Below are positions 41,726 to 48,616 of a stretch of DNA of 53,953 nt, one piece after another. Positions within the stretch are counted from its first letter, which is position 1; every line of letters starts with the position of its first letter. The stretch is taken from the IMG/VR virus record IMGVR_UViG_3300027741_002957, positions 1-53,953 of that record. One strand, 5' to 3'. The notes under the pieces were generated by a model that did not search any database, had not been told where the DNA came from, and saw only the letters and a list, made by a program, of their open reading frames with translations. This DNA is from a virus. Position numbers and translations under genes: made by a program.

Positions 41726-42957
41726 CAATTTATCATCATTGTAGTTTTTGCGAAAAAACACAACAGCAGATTAAAAAATTAATTGCAGGTCCAGACGTTT
41801 ATATTTGCAATGAATGTGTTAACCTATGTTATGACCTTATCAAGGAAGAACCTGCTAAAATCATACCACAAGACGAACTAACTCCACAACAGGTCACAAG
41901 TTATCTTGATGAATATATAGTTGGACAGGAAAAAGCCAAAAAGACACTGTCAGTGGCCGTATACAACCATATCAAACGCATCAATAATCCTGTGATCGAC
42001 GGTGTTGAAATAGAAAAAAGCAATATGTTGTTTATTGGTGGTTCAGGCACTGGCAAAACATATTTGATACAGACTGTGGCCAAAATTGTCAATGTACCAT
42101 TGGCCATCGTTGACGCTACCAGCTTAACCGAAAGCGGCTACGTTGGTTTGGATGTAGAAGATGCCATTTCTAAACTCTATCAAGCAGCTGATCAAGACAT
42201 TGAAAAAACCAAGTGCGGCATTGTCTACATAGATGAAATTGACAAAAAAGGGCGCAAGTCAGAAAACACCTCGGTAACACGAGACGTCAGTGGCGAAGGC
42301 GTTCAACAGGCACTGCTGAAAATGATTGAAGGTTGCGATGTAAAAATAATGCCCAATGGCGGTAGGAAGAATCCCAACGGAGACTTCATCACAATTAATA
42401 CCAAAAATATACTATTCATCGTAGGTGGAGCCTTTGAAGGTCTTGACAAAATAATCGAAAAGCGACAAACTCAAAATACAACAGGTGTAGGTTTTGGCTC
42501 AAAAATCAAAGATTCTACCAACACCAAGGGCAATTACGATTTAATCAAAACTGTGCGTGGCGATGACATGGTAAAATTTGGGATGATCCCAGAACTAATT
42601 GGTCGACTGCCAATTATTGTCACATTTGAAGATCTTGACGAATCTGCATTGATTAGGATATTGACTGAACCAAAAAATGCTATCATAAAACAGTTTCAAA
42701 AAATGTTTGCTCTTGACAGCATCAATCTTATCTTTGCACCAGACAGTTTGCAGGCAATATCTTCAATGGCAATTGAGATGAAAACCGGAGCCAGGGGACT
42801 GCGTAGCATAGTTGAAAACCTGTTGCTTGACCTGCATTTTTCCCTCCCGCAGATGTCTAAGAATGGAGTTAAAAAAATTATAATATCTAAGGAAACAGTA
42901 GAAAACATGAAAGAACCAGTGCTGGTTTATGATCAAAACAAGGATTCAATACTTTGA
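41716..42957 (+). CDS. clpX: ClpX-like AAA+ unfoldase
   Basis: A 413-residue protein covering the full ClpX: a zinc-binding domain (Cys9, Cys12, Cys31, Cys34), Walker A GGSGTGKT, pore loop SGYVGLDVED, Walker B VYIDEIDK, RDVSGEGVQQALLKMIEG and sensor 2 GARGLR. The loop that contacts ClpP normally reads IGF; here it is VGFG (TTGVGFGSK), so docking on host ClpP is plausible. ClpX unfolds substrates, including tmRNA-tagged proteins ending in LAA, and feeds them to ClpP. No clpP is seen. It may also redirect host ClpP to new targets. Confidence 0.9.
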   Translation: MAITIYHHCSFCEKTQQQIKKLIAGPDVYICNECVNLCYDLIKEEPAKIIPQDELTPQQVTSYLDEYIVGQEKAKKTLSVAVYNHIKRINNPVIDGVEIEKSNMLFIGGSGTGKTYLIQTVAKIVNVPLAIVDATSLTESGYVGLDVEDAISKLYQAADQDIEKTKCGIVYIDEIDKKGRKSENTSVTRDVSGEGVQQALLKMIEGCDVKIMPNGGRKNPNGDFITINTKNILFIVGGAFEGLDKIIEKRQTQNTTGVGFGSKIKDSTNTKGNYDLIKTVRGDDMVKFGMIPELIGRLPIIVTFEDLDESALIRILTEPKNAIIKQFQKMFALDSINLIFAPDSLQAISSMAIEMKTGARGLRSIVENLLLDLHFSLPQMSKNGVKKIIISKETVENMKEPVLVYDQNKDSIL

Positions 42958-43529
42958 GTGGGCATTGGCATAATGATCAACGTCGCAGTCAACGACGTGC
43001 AGAAGATCCAATCAAGGCCAGTATAGTGGCCAACGAGCGCATCAAACATCCTGAAGTAAGATTAGTAGACGAGCAGGGTCAACAGATAGGTATTGTCCCT
43101 ATCAAACAAGCCATGTGGCAGGCACGCAATCTAGGTCTCGACCTAATTGAAATCACCGCAGATGCTGTGCCACCTGTGGTTAGGATAGTAGATCTCAACA
43201 AATGGATCTACAATCTTCGCCAAGAAAAAAAGAAGAAAGAGCGAAAAGCTAGAGAGAATGCTGTGGTCATTAAGGAAATACAACTGCGGCCAGTAACAGA
43301 CAAGCATGACATTGAAACAAAACAGGGGCATGCTCGCGAATTCCTAGCTGACAACAACAAGGTCAAGGTGGTGATCAAATTCCGTGGCCGTGAGTTGAGT
43401 TTCAAAGAAAAGGGATTTGAGATCATGGATACCTTTATCAAAGGTCTCGATGCTTGCAAGTTGGAAAAGACGCCAGAAATGAACGGCCGTACCATAATGG
43501 CCATACTAGCACCAAATGGCAAAAATTGA
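42954..43529 (+). CDS. infC: Translation initiation factor IF-3
   Basis: TTG start overlapping the ClpX stop. The 191-residue protein has both IF-3 domains: N-terminal (VANERIKHPEVRLVDEQGQQ, then PIKQAMWQARNLGLDLIEIT), a Lys-rich linker helix (LRQEKKKKERKARE), and C-terminal (EIQLRPVTDKHDIETKQGHA, FRGRELSFKEKGFEIM). Full-length compared with E. coli (180). It checks start-codon/initiator tRNA pairing and splits ribosomes; a phage copy could bias initiation. The non-ATG start recalls the AUU start used in host infC autoregulation, but many genes here use GTG or TTG. Confidence 0.9.
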   Translation: MSGHWHNDQRRSQRRAEDPIKASIVANERIKHPEVRLVDEQGQQIGIVPIKQAMWQARNLGLDLIEITADAVPPVVRIVDLNKWIYNLRQEKKKKERKARENAVVIKEIQLRPVTDKHDIETKQGHAREFLADNNKVKVVIKFRGRELSFKEKGFEIMDTFIKGLDACKLEKTPEMNGRTIMAILAPNGKN

Positions 43530-43554
43530 CGGTTTTTCAAATACCTGCTAAAAT
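43526..43554 (+). promoter_or_regulatory. Sigma70-like promoter for the bS21 gene
   Basis: TTGACG (43526-43531), 17-base spacer, TAAAAT (43549-43554), 26 bases before the 43581 start. The -35 begins at the infC stop. Confidence 0.6.
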
Positions 43555-43580
43555 ATATTGTCACTTACAAGGATATAGAA

Positions 43581-43883
43581 ATGGATAATGACGATTTCGT
43601 GCTGCGTAAAAAGGGCATGACAGTTAAGGTTTTCAACAACAATATAGATGGTGCAATCGTACAACTCAAACGTCGTATGAACAGCGAAGGTGTAAACAAA
43701 GAACTTCGCAAGCGGAAACATTACACATCTCCAAGTGTTGTACGCAGACAGAAACTGGCAGAAGCCAAGGTTCGGTGGAAGAAGAAGTATAGCCAAATTA
43801 TGGAAATAGAAATGCCTTCAAAGAAAAAGACCAAACGCGATTACAAACCTGTTAACAGAGCTGTGATTGCATCACCAACCTAA
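43581..43883 (+). CDS. rpsU: Ribosomal protein bS21 homologue
   Basis: ATG behind AAGGA. The bS21 core is visible as VKVFNNNIDGAIVQLKRRMN, then GVNKELRKRKHYTSPSVVRR and basic QKLAEAKVRWKKK. It has an N-terminal extension of about 12 residues and a C-terminal extension of about 30, against about 70 residues in bacteria. bS21 sits near the anti-Shine-Dalgarno end of 16S rRNA and helps initiation. Phage-encoded bS21 is known from several aquatic phages. It lies next to infC, so both may alter mRNA choice by the ribosome. Confidence 0.88.
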   Translation: MDNDDFVLRKKGMTVKVFNNNIDGAIVQLKRRMNSEGVNKELRKRKHYTSPSVVRRQKLAEAKVRWKKKYSQIMEIEMPSKKKTKRDYKPVNRAVIASPT

Positions 43884-44668
43884 TGCTAGATACTGGCAAG
43901 ATATCAAATGCAGCAAAAGCAGTTGATTGGAAACCTGCCGACCTAAAGATTTACCATAGATTCAAACAACAATTTCACAATTGGATAGCATCATCTAAAC
44001 AACCAGTCAAGGGTTTGCCAGACACTTTTTACATAGTGACTGGCATCACCGATGCATTTAACCAAACCTACGGTCTGTTCAAAAACATAGGTGTATTTCC
44101 TGGAGAATATGGTTATCATAGATTGGCTATTGGCAATCGATGTACTACAGATCTTGCAATGGCAGATGTAATCATCATAAGCCACCCATTTAGTGCTGAT
44201 GGCATGTCAGCACATGACAAACTGGCCAAAGCTGATTTATATGGCAAACCAATATTTGTCGACTGTGCATTTTTTGGGTCCTGCCGGAATATCAATTTTG
44301 ATTTCTCCAAATATAAAAACATACAAAGCGTGTGTTTTTCACTTTCAAAAACATTTGGTACTGGTCATCACAGGGTTGGATTATTATATACGGCTGCAGC
44401 ATATCCTGCAGCGGTTTATGAACAATGGCATTACCCTGTTGTTTCGTCGGCGCAGCATCATTATGGTCTACTTGATACCATGTCTCCAGATGATCTAGCC
44501 GTGAAATATGGCCGTGTACAACTTGAAATCTGCGAGGAACTTGGCATAGTTCCCTCTGATACAGTGATATTTGGATTAGATTATTCAGATAAATTTGCTC
44601 AATTCGACAGAGGCGGGGTCAATAGGTTGTGCATAAGTGATCTGATACGAGATAGATATCACGGTTGA
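43883..44668 (+). CDS. PLP-dependent aminotransferase-like protein (fold type I)
   Basis: The start overlaps the bS21 stop by one base. The 261-residue protein has KPIFVDCAFFGSCRNINFDF, with an Asp in the place that binds the PLP ring nitrogen, and VCFSLSKTFGTGHHRVGLL, with the S-x-S-K pattern that holds the Schiff-base Lys. It is shorter than normal aminotransferases (about 350-400), missing most of the small C-terminal domain. Reaction unknown. It lies among translation and chaperone genes. Confidence 0.55.
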   Translation: MLDTGKISNAAKAVDWKPADLKIYHRFKQQFHNWIASSKQPVKGLPDTFYIVTGITDAFNQTYGLFKNIGVFPGEYGYHRLAIGNRCTTDLAMADVIIISHPFSADGMSAHDKLAKADLYGKPIFVDCAFFGSCRNINFDFSKYKNIQSVCFSLSKTFGTGHHRVGLLYTAAAYPAAVYEQWHYPVVSSAQHHYGLLDTMSPDDLAVKYGRVQLEICEELGIVPSDTVIFGLDYSDKFAQFDRGGVNRLCISDLIRDRYHG

Positions 44669-44693
44669 CATTTCAGAAAAGAAAATGTAAATA
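44665..44693 (+). promoter_or_regulatory. Sigma70-like promoter for the Hsp20 gene
   Basis: TTGACA (44665-44670), 17-base spacer, TAAATA (44688-44693). A small hairpin, GTCAGC-AACT-GCTGAC (44700-44715), lies right after it in the leader. Confidence 0.6.
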
Positions 44694-44775
44694 GTATTTG
44701 TCAGCAACTGCTGACAAGGAGATGCCTTAAAGGGTCTCTTATGCTACAAACTTCGCTCACAGAGGAGGTAAAATC

Positions 44776-45267
44776 ATGCGAAGCCTAACACTCACACAAC
44801 AAATCGATGACCTTTTTCGCGACTTCAACCGGTTTGCAGTTGGATATGAACCAACCTTCCGCATGTTGGATCAAGCACGCACTACTCAAACCAACGGTTA
44901 TCCACCATACGATCTCGAAAGCACCGGTGAAAACAACTACCGTCTCAGCATGGCTGTAGCGGGTTTTACAGCAGACGATCTCGAAATCACTCTGCAAAAT
45001 GGTCTACTAACCATTGACGGCAAAATCAAACAAGATGAAACTCGCACATACCTGCATAAGGGCATTGCTGGTCGCAGTTTCCGCCGCCAATTCTCGCTGC
45101 ACCCCTATGTCGAAATCATAGGCAGCAGTCTTAGCGATGGAATTCTTACTGTGGAATTTGTTCATGAGATACCAGAAAGCATGAAACCACGTAAGATTAC
45201 AATCAATGGTCCAACTGCTGAAATAAAAGTTTTGAATCCGTCGTCTGGGGTTACTGCTACGGCTTGA
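44776..45267 (+). CDS. Small heat shock protein (Hsp20/IbpA type)
   Basis: AGAGGAGG precedes the ATG. The alpha-crystallin domain spans about residues 46-145: YPPYDLESTGENNYRLSMAV, then AGFTADDLEIT, YLHKGIAGRSFRRQFSL as in IbpA, and the closing strands. A short N-terminal arm (LTQQIDDLFRDFNRFAVGYE) is typical of IbpA. It holds unfolded proteins soluble during infection. Hsp20 genes are common in T4-related phages of cyanobacteria and others. The conserved I-x-I/V C-terminal motif appears as EIKVL. Confidence 0.88.
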   Translation: MRSLTLTQQIDDLFRDFNRFAVGYEPTFRMLDQARTTQTNGYPPYDLESTGENNYRLSMAVAGFTADDLEITLQNGLLTIDGKIKQDETRTYLHKGIAGRSFRRQFSLHPYVEIIGSSLSDGILTVEFVHEIPESMKPRKITINGPTAEIKVLNPSSGVTATA

Positions 45268-45312
45268 CAGGCTAAAACAATCCGCGTAGTATATCATTAA
45301 GGGAGAAGGCGT

Positions 45313-45621
45313 ATGGTAACTGCTGATGTGATAGAAGAGGTGATGACTGCACATAAGGTTGCCATACGTCCTCCTAAAATGTTCAATGTGATACTGCACA
45401 ACGATCCGCATACCACTATTGAATTTGTGGTTTTGATCTTGATGAGTATTTTCTACAAGAGTTTTGAAAATGCCACAGCGTTAACTATGGACATTCATGA
45501 GAAGGGTAAAGGTATCGCTGGTACCTATACATTTGAAATTGCAAGCCAAAAACAAACAGACACATTGAATGCAGCTAGAGCTAACGGATTTCCTCTAAAA
45601 TGTGACCTAGTTGAAGCCTAA
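45313..45621 (+). CDS. clpS: ClpS adaptor protein
   Basis: A 102-residue protein with the ClpS core: PPKMFNVILHNDPHTTIEFV (Asn30, Asp31 of the N-degron pocket), then MDIHEKGKGIAGTYTFEIA with the conserved His, and the C-terminal NAARANGFPLKCDLVEA. ClpS delivers proteins with destabilising N-termini to ClpAP. ClpA is not seen, so it would act with the host protease, or block other ClpA substrates. Stop overlaps the convergent gene by 4 bases. A GGGAGAAGG ribosome binding site precedes it. Confidence 0.9.
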   Translation: MVTADVIEEVMTAHKVAIRPPKMFNVILHNDPHTTIEFVVLILMSIFYKSFENATALTMDIHEKGKGIAGTYTFEIASQKQTDTLNAARANGFPLKCDLVEA

Positions 45622-46457
45622 GGTTGACCCATTTGATGCAGTGCACGTTGGCTGATTATCTCAAAAAAGCATCGTTCGTTGGCCCCATTTAATTTATCAT
45701 AGTCAAAATTGATGCCTGACCAAATGGGACGATAATACAGTGTCAGCTGACTCGGTACCAAAGCCAACTGACCGGTAGTTTTCATATAGCCATTGCGACT
45801 ATCTCTACGGCAGGGATTAAGTTGCGGATTGCTGTCTTTATGGTCTAGTATAGAGTTCATACACTCGTCAAGTGTAGTGGCACGATGCAGACCCAATTCA
45901 GCTTTGATCTTACGCACCTCAGAACTCACACGCTTGCGACTGTGGCTGGGATCATTAGGAACGCGCTGATAACCAGCCCAGGGCAGTAAAATACCATGGT
46001 TGGTACGCACGCAGGTATGAGGTTTGATGATTTCCTCAATTTTATAAACAAAGTCGCCATTTCTATGACTGCTTTCCAACATGAAGCAGCGATTTTGATC
46101 AAAAACAAAAGTATGGCCTGTAAGCTGCTTTTCCACAAGGCTTTCTAGTGCCGATATACAGTCGCGTTCCAGCATTGCGGTCCTGATCTTTTTGCCGTCT
46201 GGACTGAGATAATTTTGTCTAGTTCCTTCATGAGTGGTACCAGTTTGACCTTTTTCATCCGATATTGTAGCCATACTGGCTGAGATTATACTGATCCCAT
46301 GCTCGTTAAGTCCTTCGGTATAGCCTGTGTTTTCATCCCAGATATAGATGCGTTCAATTCCGCCCATACGACTCTTGCGAATATTAATGGTTGGATAGTA
46401 GCCGCGATCTCGATTTTTGATACCAACCCAACCAAGATCAGGAAGATATTTCGCCAT
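45618..46457 (-). CDS. Possible Ntn-hydrolase-like protein (C45-like)
   Basis: ATG 46457 is chosen because a late motif lies 17 bases upstream on the same strand. The protein has GIKNRDRGYYP near the N-terminus and GIERIYIWDENTGYTEGLNE followed by GISIISASM, which recall the acyl-transferase/C45 Ntn-hydrolase group (an NRD motif, then a GLNE-x-G-I stretch). The catalytic N-terminal Cys of that group is not evident, so activity is doubtful. RTNHGILLPWAGY in the middle is also typical. Convergent with clpS. Confidence 0.4.
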   Translation of the reverse strand: MAKYLPDLGWVGIKNRDRGYYPTINIRKSRMGGIERIYIWDENTGYTEGLNEHGISIISASMATISDEKGQTGTTHEGTRQNYLSPDGKKIRTAMLERDCISALESLVEKQLTGHTFVFDQNRCFMLESSHRNGDFVYKIEEIIKPHTCVRTNHGILLPWAGYQRVPNDPSHSRKRVSSEVRKIKAELGLHRATTLDECMNSILDHKDSNPQLNPCRRDSRNGYMKTTGQLALVPSQLTLYYRPIWSGINFDYDKLNGANERCFFEIISQRALHQMGQP

Positions 46458-46474
46458 TATAATACACATAAACA

Positions 46475-46482
46475 TATTTATC
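46475..46482 (-). promoter_or_regulatory. Late promoter-like octamer GATAAATA
   Basis: GATAAATA on the minus strand, 17 bases before the 46457 start. Confidence 0.5.
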
Positions 46483-46493
46483 ACGGCAACGAC

Positions 46494-46715
46494 GTGAACC
46501 AAGGTGTGTTCGATCAACCTCTGGTATTACATATTGCAGCGGAAAGCCAGGGTGCTTTGGCCTGTTGTGGTGGTTCACTGCAAGAACATGTGAAACTGTC
46601 AATGACATCAACCAGTGAACGATGGATCAGTTTTGATCCCCATAGTGACCAAGATATGATCGCTGTACTGACTTGGATTGAAAATGGTAGGATAATAATC
46701 AAACAAAAATCATAA
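46494..46715 (+). CDS. Small hypothetical protein (73 residues)
   Basis: The frame is open from 46299, but that part lies over the opposite gene; GTG 46494 is the best start in the intergenic space. The product begins MNQGVFDQPLVLHIAAESQG and includes ACCGGSLQEHVKL and SERWISFDPHSDQDM. It looks like a small globular protein with a Cys-Cys pair. Family unknown. No good ribosome binding site is seen. Confidence 0.4.
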   Translation: MNQGVFDQPLVLHIAAESQGALACCGGSLQEHVKLSMTSTSERWISFDPHSDQDMIAVLTWIENGRIIIKQKS

Positions 46716-46771
46716 AATAGTTTGATTAAAATTGCTCACAGGTCAGCTGGAAAAATGACTTGGCGACATGG

Positions 46772-47047
46772 TTATTTTTTGTTTTGGTCACTGTCATTTT
46801 TAAGCAAATCTTTTTCACGCAGAGTCAAAACTGTATTGATCTTTTCACTTAAACGAATGAGATCATTATTCAGCAGAGTAACACGATCCATTAATGCGGT
46901 CAAAACCACATTGGTGTTTTTCAGCACAGGCTTTACTTCTTTTGAACACCATTGCCAAACATATTGAATGACAAAAGCTAACCCCACTGCCATGACTATA
47001 GGAAGTCCATATTTGTCAGTCATTTGAAATATGTAAGTTTCTTCCAT
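46772..47047 (-). CDS. Small membrane protein with coiled coil (91 residues)
   Basis: ATG 47047 follows AGGGA. Residues 13-33 form a single membrane helix (YGLPIVMAVGLAFVIQYVWQ), then a long helical part with Leu heptads (LTALMDRVTLLNNDLIRLSE) and a Lys-rich tail. It forms a tandem pair with the next leftward gene, which has the same layout. Such pairs resemble small holin or holin-regulator-like proteins of phages (BhlA/UviB-like), but the similarity is in layout only. Confidence 0.55.
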   Translation of the reverse strand: MEETYIFQMTDKYGLPIVMAVGLAFVIQYVWQWCSKEVKPVLKNTNVVLTALMDRVTLLNNDLIRLSEKINTVLTLREKDLLKNDSDQNKK

Positions 47048-47066
47048 TTTTAGATCCCTTCAGGTC

Positions 47067-47345
47067 TCATTTCTTATCATCTCGACCATCAGCACGACCT
47101 ATGCGCTCAACAGCCAGCGGTAGATCCAATGCCATTGATACCAAAGTATCTATCTTGATGATGTCGTTATCCATGTCTTTGATTCTTTCTTCTAACCTGA
47201 CAATATGAGCAGACATTTGTCTAATGTTGTCTCGCACCCCAGCCAACATCATCTTTATGGACAGGTAAACTACACCTCCGCCAACTATGGCCGCTGCCAC
47301 AGAAAAACCAACGCCTTCTATTATGTAGAATACAAGTTCAATCAT
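47067..47345 (-). CDS. Small membrane protein with coiled coil (92 residues)
   Basis: ATG 47345 is chosen, as the upstream GTG lies in its likely ribosome binding site (GGGTGA). Residues about 8-31 are a membrane helix (IEGVGFSVAAAIVGGGVVYL), followed by a heptad region (MSAHIVRLEERIKDMDNDII). It lies 19 bases upstream of its partner. Together they may be a lysis or membrane-bound pair; no function is proven. Confidence 0.55.
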   Translation of the reverse strand: MIELVFYIIEGVGFSVAAAIVGGGVVYLSIKMMLAGVRDNIRQMSAHIVRLEERIKDMDNDIIKIDTLVSMALDLPLAVERIGRADGRDDKK

Positions 47346-47481
47346 CAGAGTCACCCAGTGAGATTTTGTAGGCTTTACTGTATTTAACGTGCCATTGTAT
47401 GTTGTTCAAGCAGTTGTTAACCCCTGTGCAAGCACAATGATGAATCATGATATTTTGGATGCAGATAACTTCTTTGATTCT

Positions 47482-47509
47482 TTGACTTCTAGCAAATATG
47501 CTTTATATT
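47482..47509 (+). promoter_or_regulatory. Sigma70-like promoter
   Basis: TTGACT (47482-47487), 16-base spacer, TATATT (47504-47509), 24 bases before the 47534 start. Confidence 0.55.
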
Positions 47510-47533
47510 AGAATGAGAACAAAGGGGATGAAA

Positions 47534-47824
47534 ATGGATTTACCTAAGCCAACCTTTCCTTATATTGGGCGCTTGTATCAAGCAGTGGTGTCTGAAGGTT
47601 TGAGTGCTGGGAGTTTGAATCGTGAAAATACAGATACTGTATTGCGCAAACTCTGCAAGACAACGTGGTTGGAAGAAAATCGCGACATCTACAAGATTTG
47701 GATGTTGGGAGGTGATACTTGGGGAGACCTAATCAAAGACGTAAAAAAATACAGTGCTGTAGTAAACCAATACAAGCGCGATGCCAAAAAAACAGAGAAA
47801 AACATAAAAAAGTCACATGAATAA
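47534..47824 (+). CDS. Hypothetical protein (96 residues)
   Basis: ATG 47534 is chosen because AAAGGGG lies at the right distance; the frame is open to 47498, which overlaps the -10 box. The protein is charged, with KPTFPYIGRLYQAVVSEGLS and a Lys-rich end (RDAKKTEKNIKKSHE). Transcribed from a sigma70-like promoter, so possibly early. A strong hairpin follows. Family not recognised. Confidence 0.6.
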   Translation: MDLPKPTFPYIGRLYQAVVSEGLSAGSLNRENTDTVLRKLCKTTWLEENRDIYKIWMLGGDTWGDLIKDVKKYSAVVNQYKRDAKKTEKNIKKSHE

Positions 47825-47840
47825 CAGCATCCTTGTTTAG

Positions 47841-47876
47841 AGCTCATTGATGATTACCTTGAATCATCAATGAGCT
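47841..47876. terminator. Hairpin between convergent genes
   Basis: A 15-bp stem (AGCTCATTGATGATT and its complement) around a 6-base loop, between the 47824 and 47890 gene ends. No long T-run; it probably ends transcripts from both sides. Confidence 0.6.
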
Positions 47877-47889
47877 ATGTGATACAGAA

Positions 47890-48486
47890 TCACTGTCGCA
47901 GATACGACGGAGGAAAATAAGGTACAATGGTATTCTGTAGAGTTGGTTCCCACCAATGTATCTGACGTATTGTATGTTGTATGCCCTGCGGCTGATGCAC
48001 ACGCACAATATGCCTGGTTCCAGTTTCAATATACCAGAGTTGACAGGTTTTTTGATTGTAACTCCAACGCATTACTTCTACTGTGATATGGCTATCCAAA
48101 AGCCAGTAATCTAATCTGTGGCGAGGGTTAAATTCCGCCCATAATTCCCAACCAAAACTTAAAGTTGGTGGCACACCGTTGTTTTGAAAGACAGAACGAT
48201 TGGTCAAGGCCAATTGATGTGCCATCCACCATGAAACGGCATCTGCTCCATACCATAGTTTCTGCACAAAATGCCTAGCCAACCATAGAATTCCGATGAT
48301 ACTGCCCCATATGGTAAAAATAGCCACCAACGTTACTGCATGCCATAGCCGAAACAGCAGCGATTTTGAGCTAGACCAAATCGCCGCTGCTGCTGTTTTT
48401 ACAGAGTTGGCGATATATGTTGGAATAACACCGGCAAAAGCCTGCATCAATAGATAAGTTAGTTTGGTAATCGGATTTCTTGTCAT
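47890..48486 (-). CDS. Membrane-associated hypothetical protein (198 residues)
   Basis: ATG 48486 is taken as the start. Residues about 45-75 contain a membrane helix (LWHAVTLVAIFTIWGSIIGI). The C-terminal 110 residues are Trp- and His-rich (SWWMAHQLAL, RQIHWWEPTL) and appear globular. No known family. A late motif (48499-48492) lies only 5 bases before the ATG inside a perfect dyad, so the true transcription start or start codon is uncertain. Confidence 0.5.
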   Translation of the reverse strand: MTRNPITKLTYLLMQAFAGVIPTYIANSVKTAAAAIWSSSKSLLFRLWHAVTLVAIFTIWGSIIGILWLARHFVQKLWYGADAVSWWMAHQLALTNRSVFQNNGVPPTLSFGWELWAEFNPRHRLDYWLLDSHITVEVMRWSYNQKTCQLWYIETGTRHIVRVHQPQGIQHTIRQIHWWEPTLQNTIVPYFPPSYLRQ

Positions 48487-48502
48487 GCCGATATTTATCG
48501 GC
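48487..48502. promoter_or_regulatory. Dyad overlapping a late promoter-like octamer
   Basis: GCCGATATTTATCGGC is a 7-bp dyad with a TT spacer, containing minus-strand GATAAATA (48499-48492). Regulation by a dimeric protein or an RNA hairpin is possible. Confidence 0.4.
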
Positions 48503-48576
48503 AAAACACTGTTAATTGTGGAAAAAAACTCATTATGGACAAACCTGTGTTAGTCACCTGGCTTTCCGCGGCGGGA

Positions 48577-48584
48577 GATAAATA
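48577..48584 (+). promoter_or_regulatory. Late promoter-like octamer GATAAATA
   Basis: GATAAATA, 32 bases before the chosen start at 48617. Confidence 0.55.
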
Positions 48585-48616
48585 TGCAACGACATTATCA
48601 AATACGAGGAAATTAC

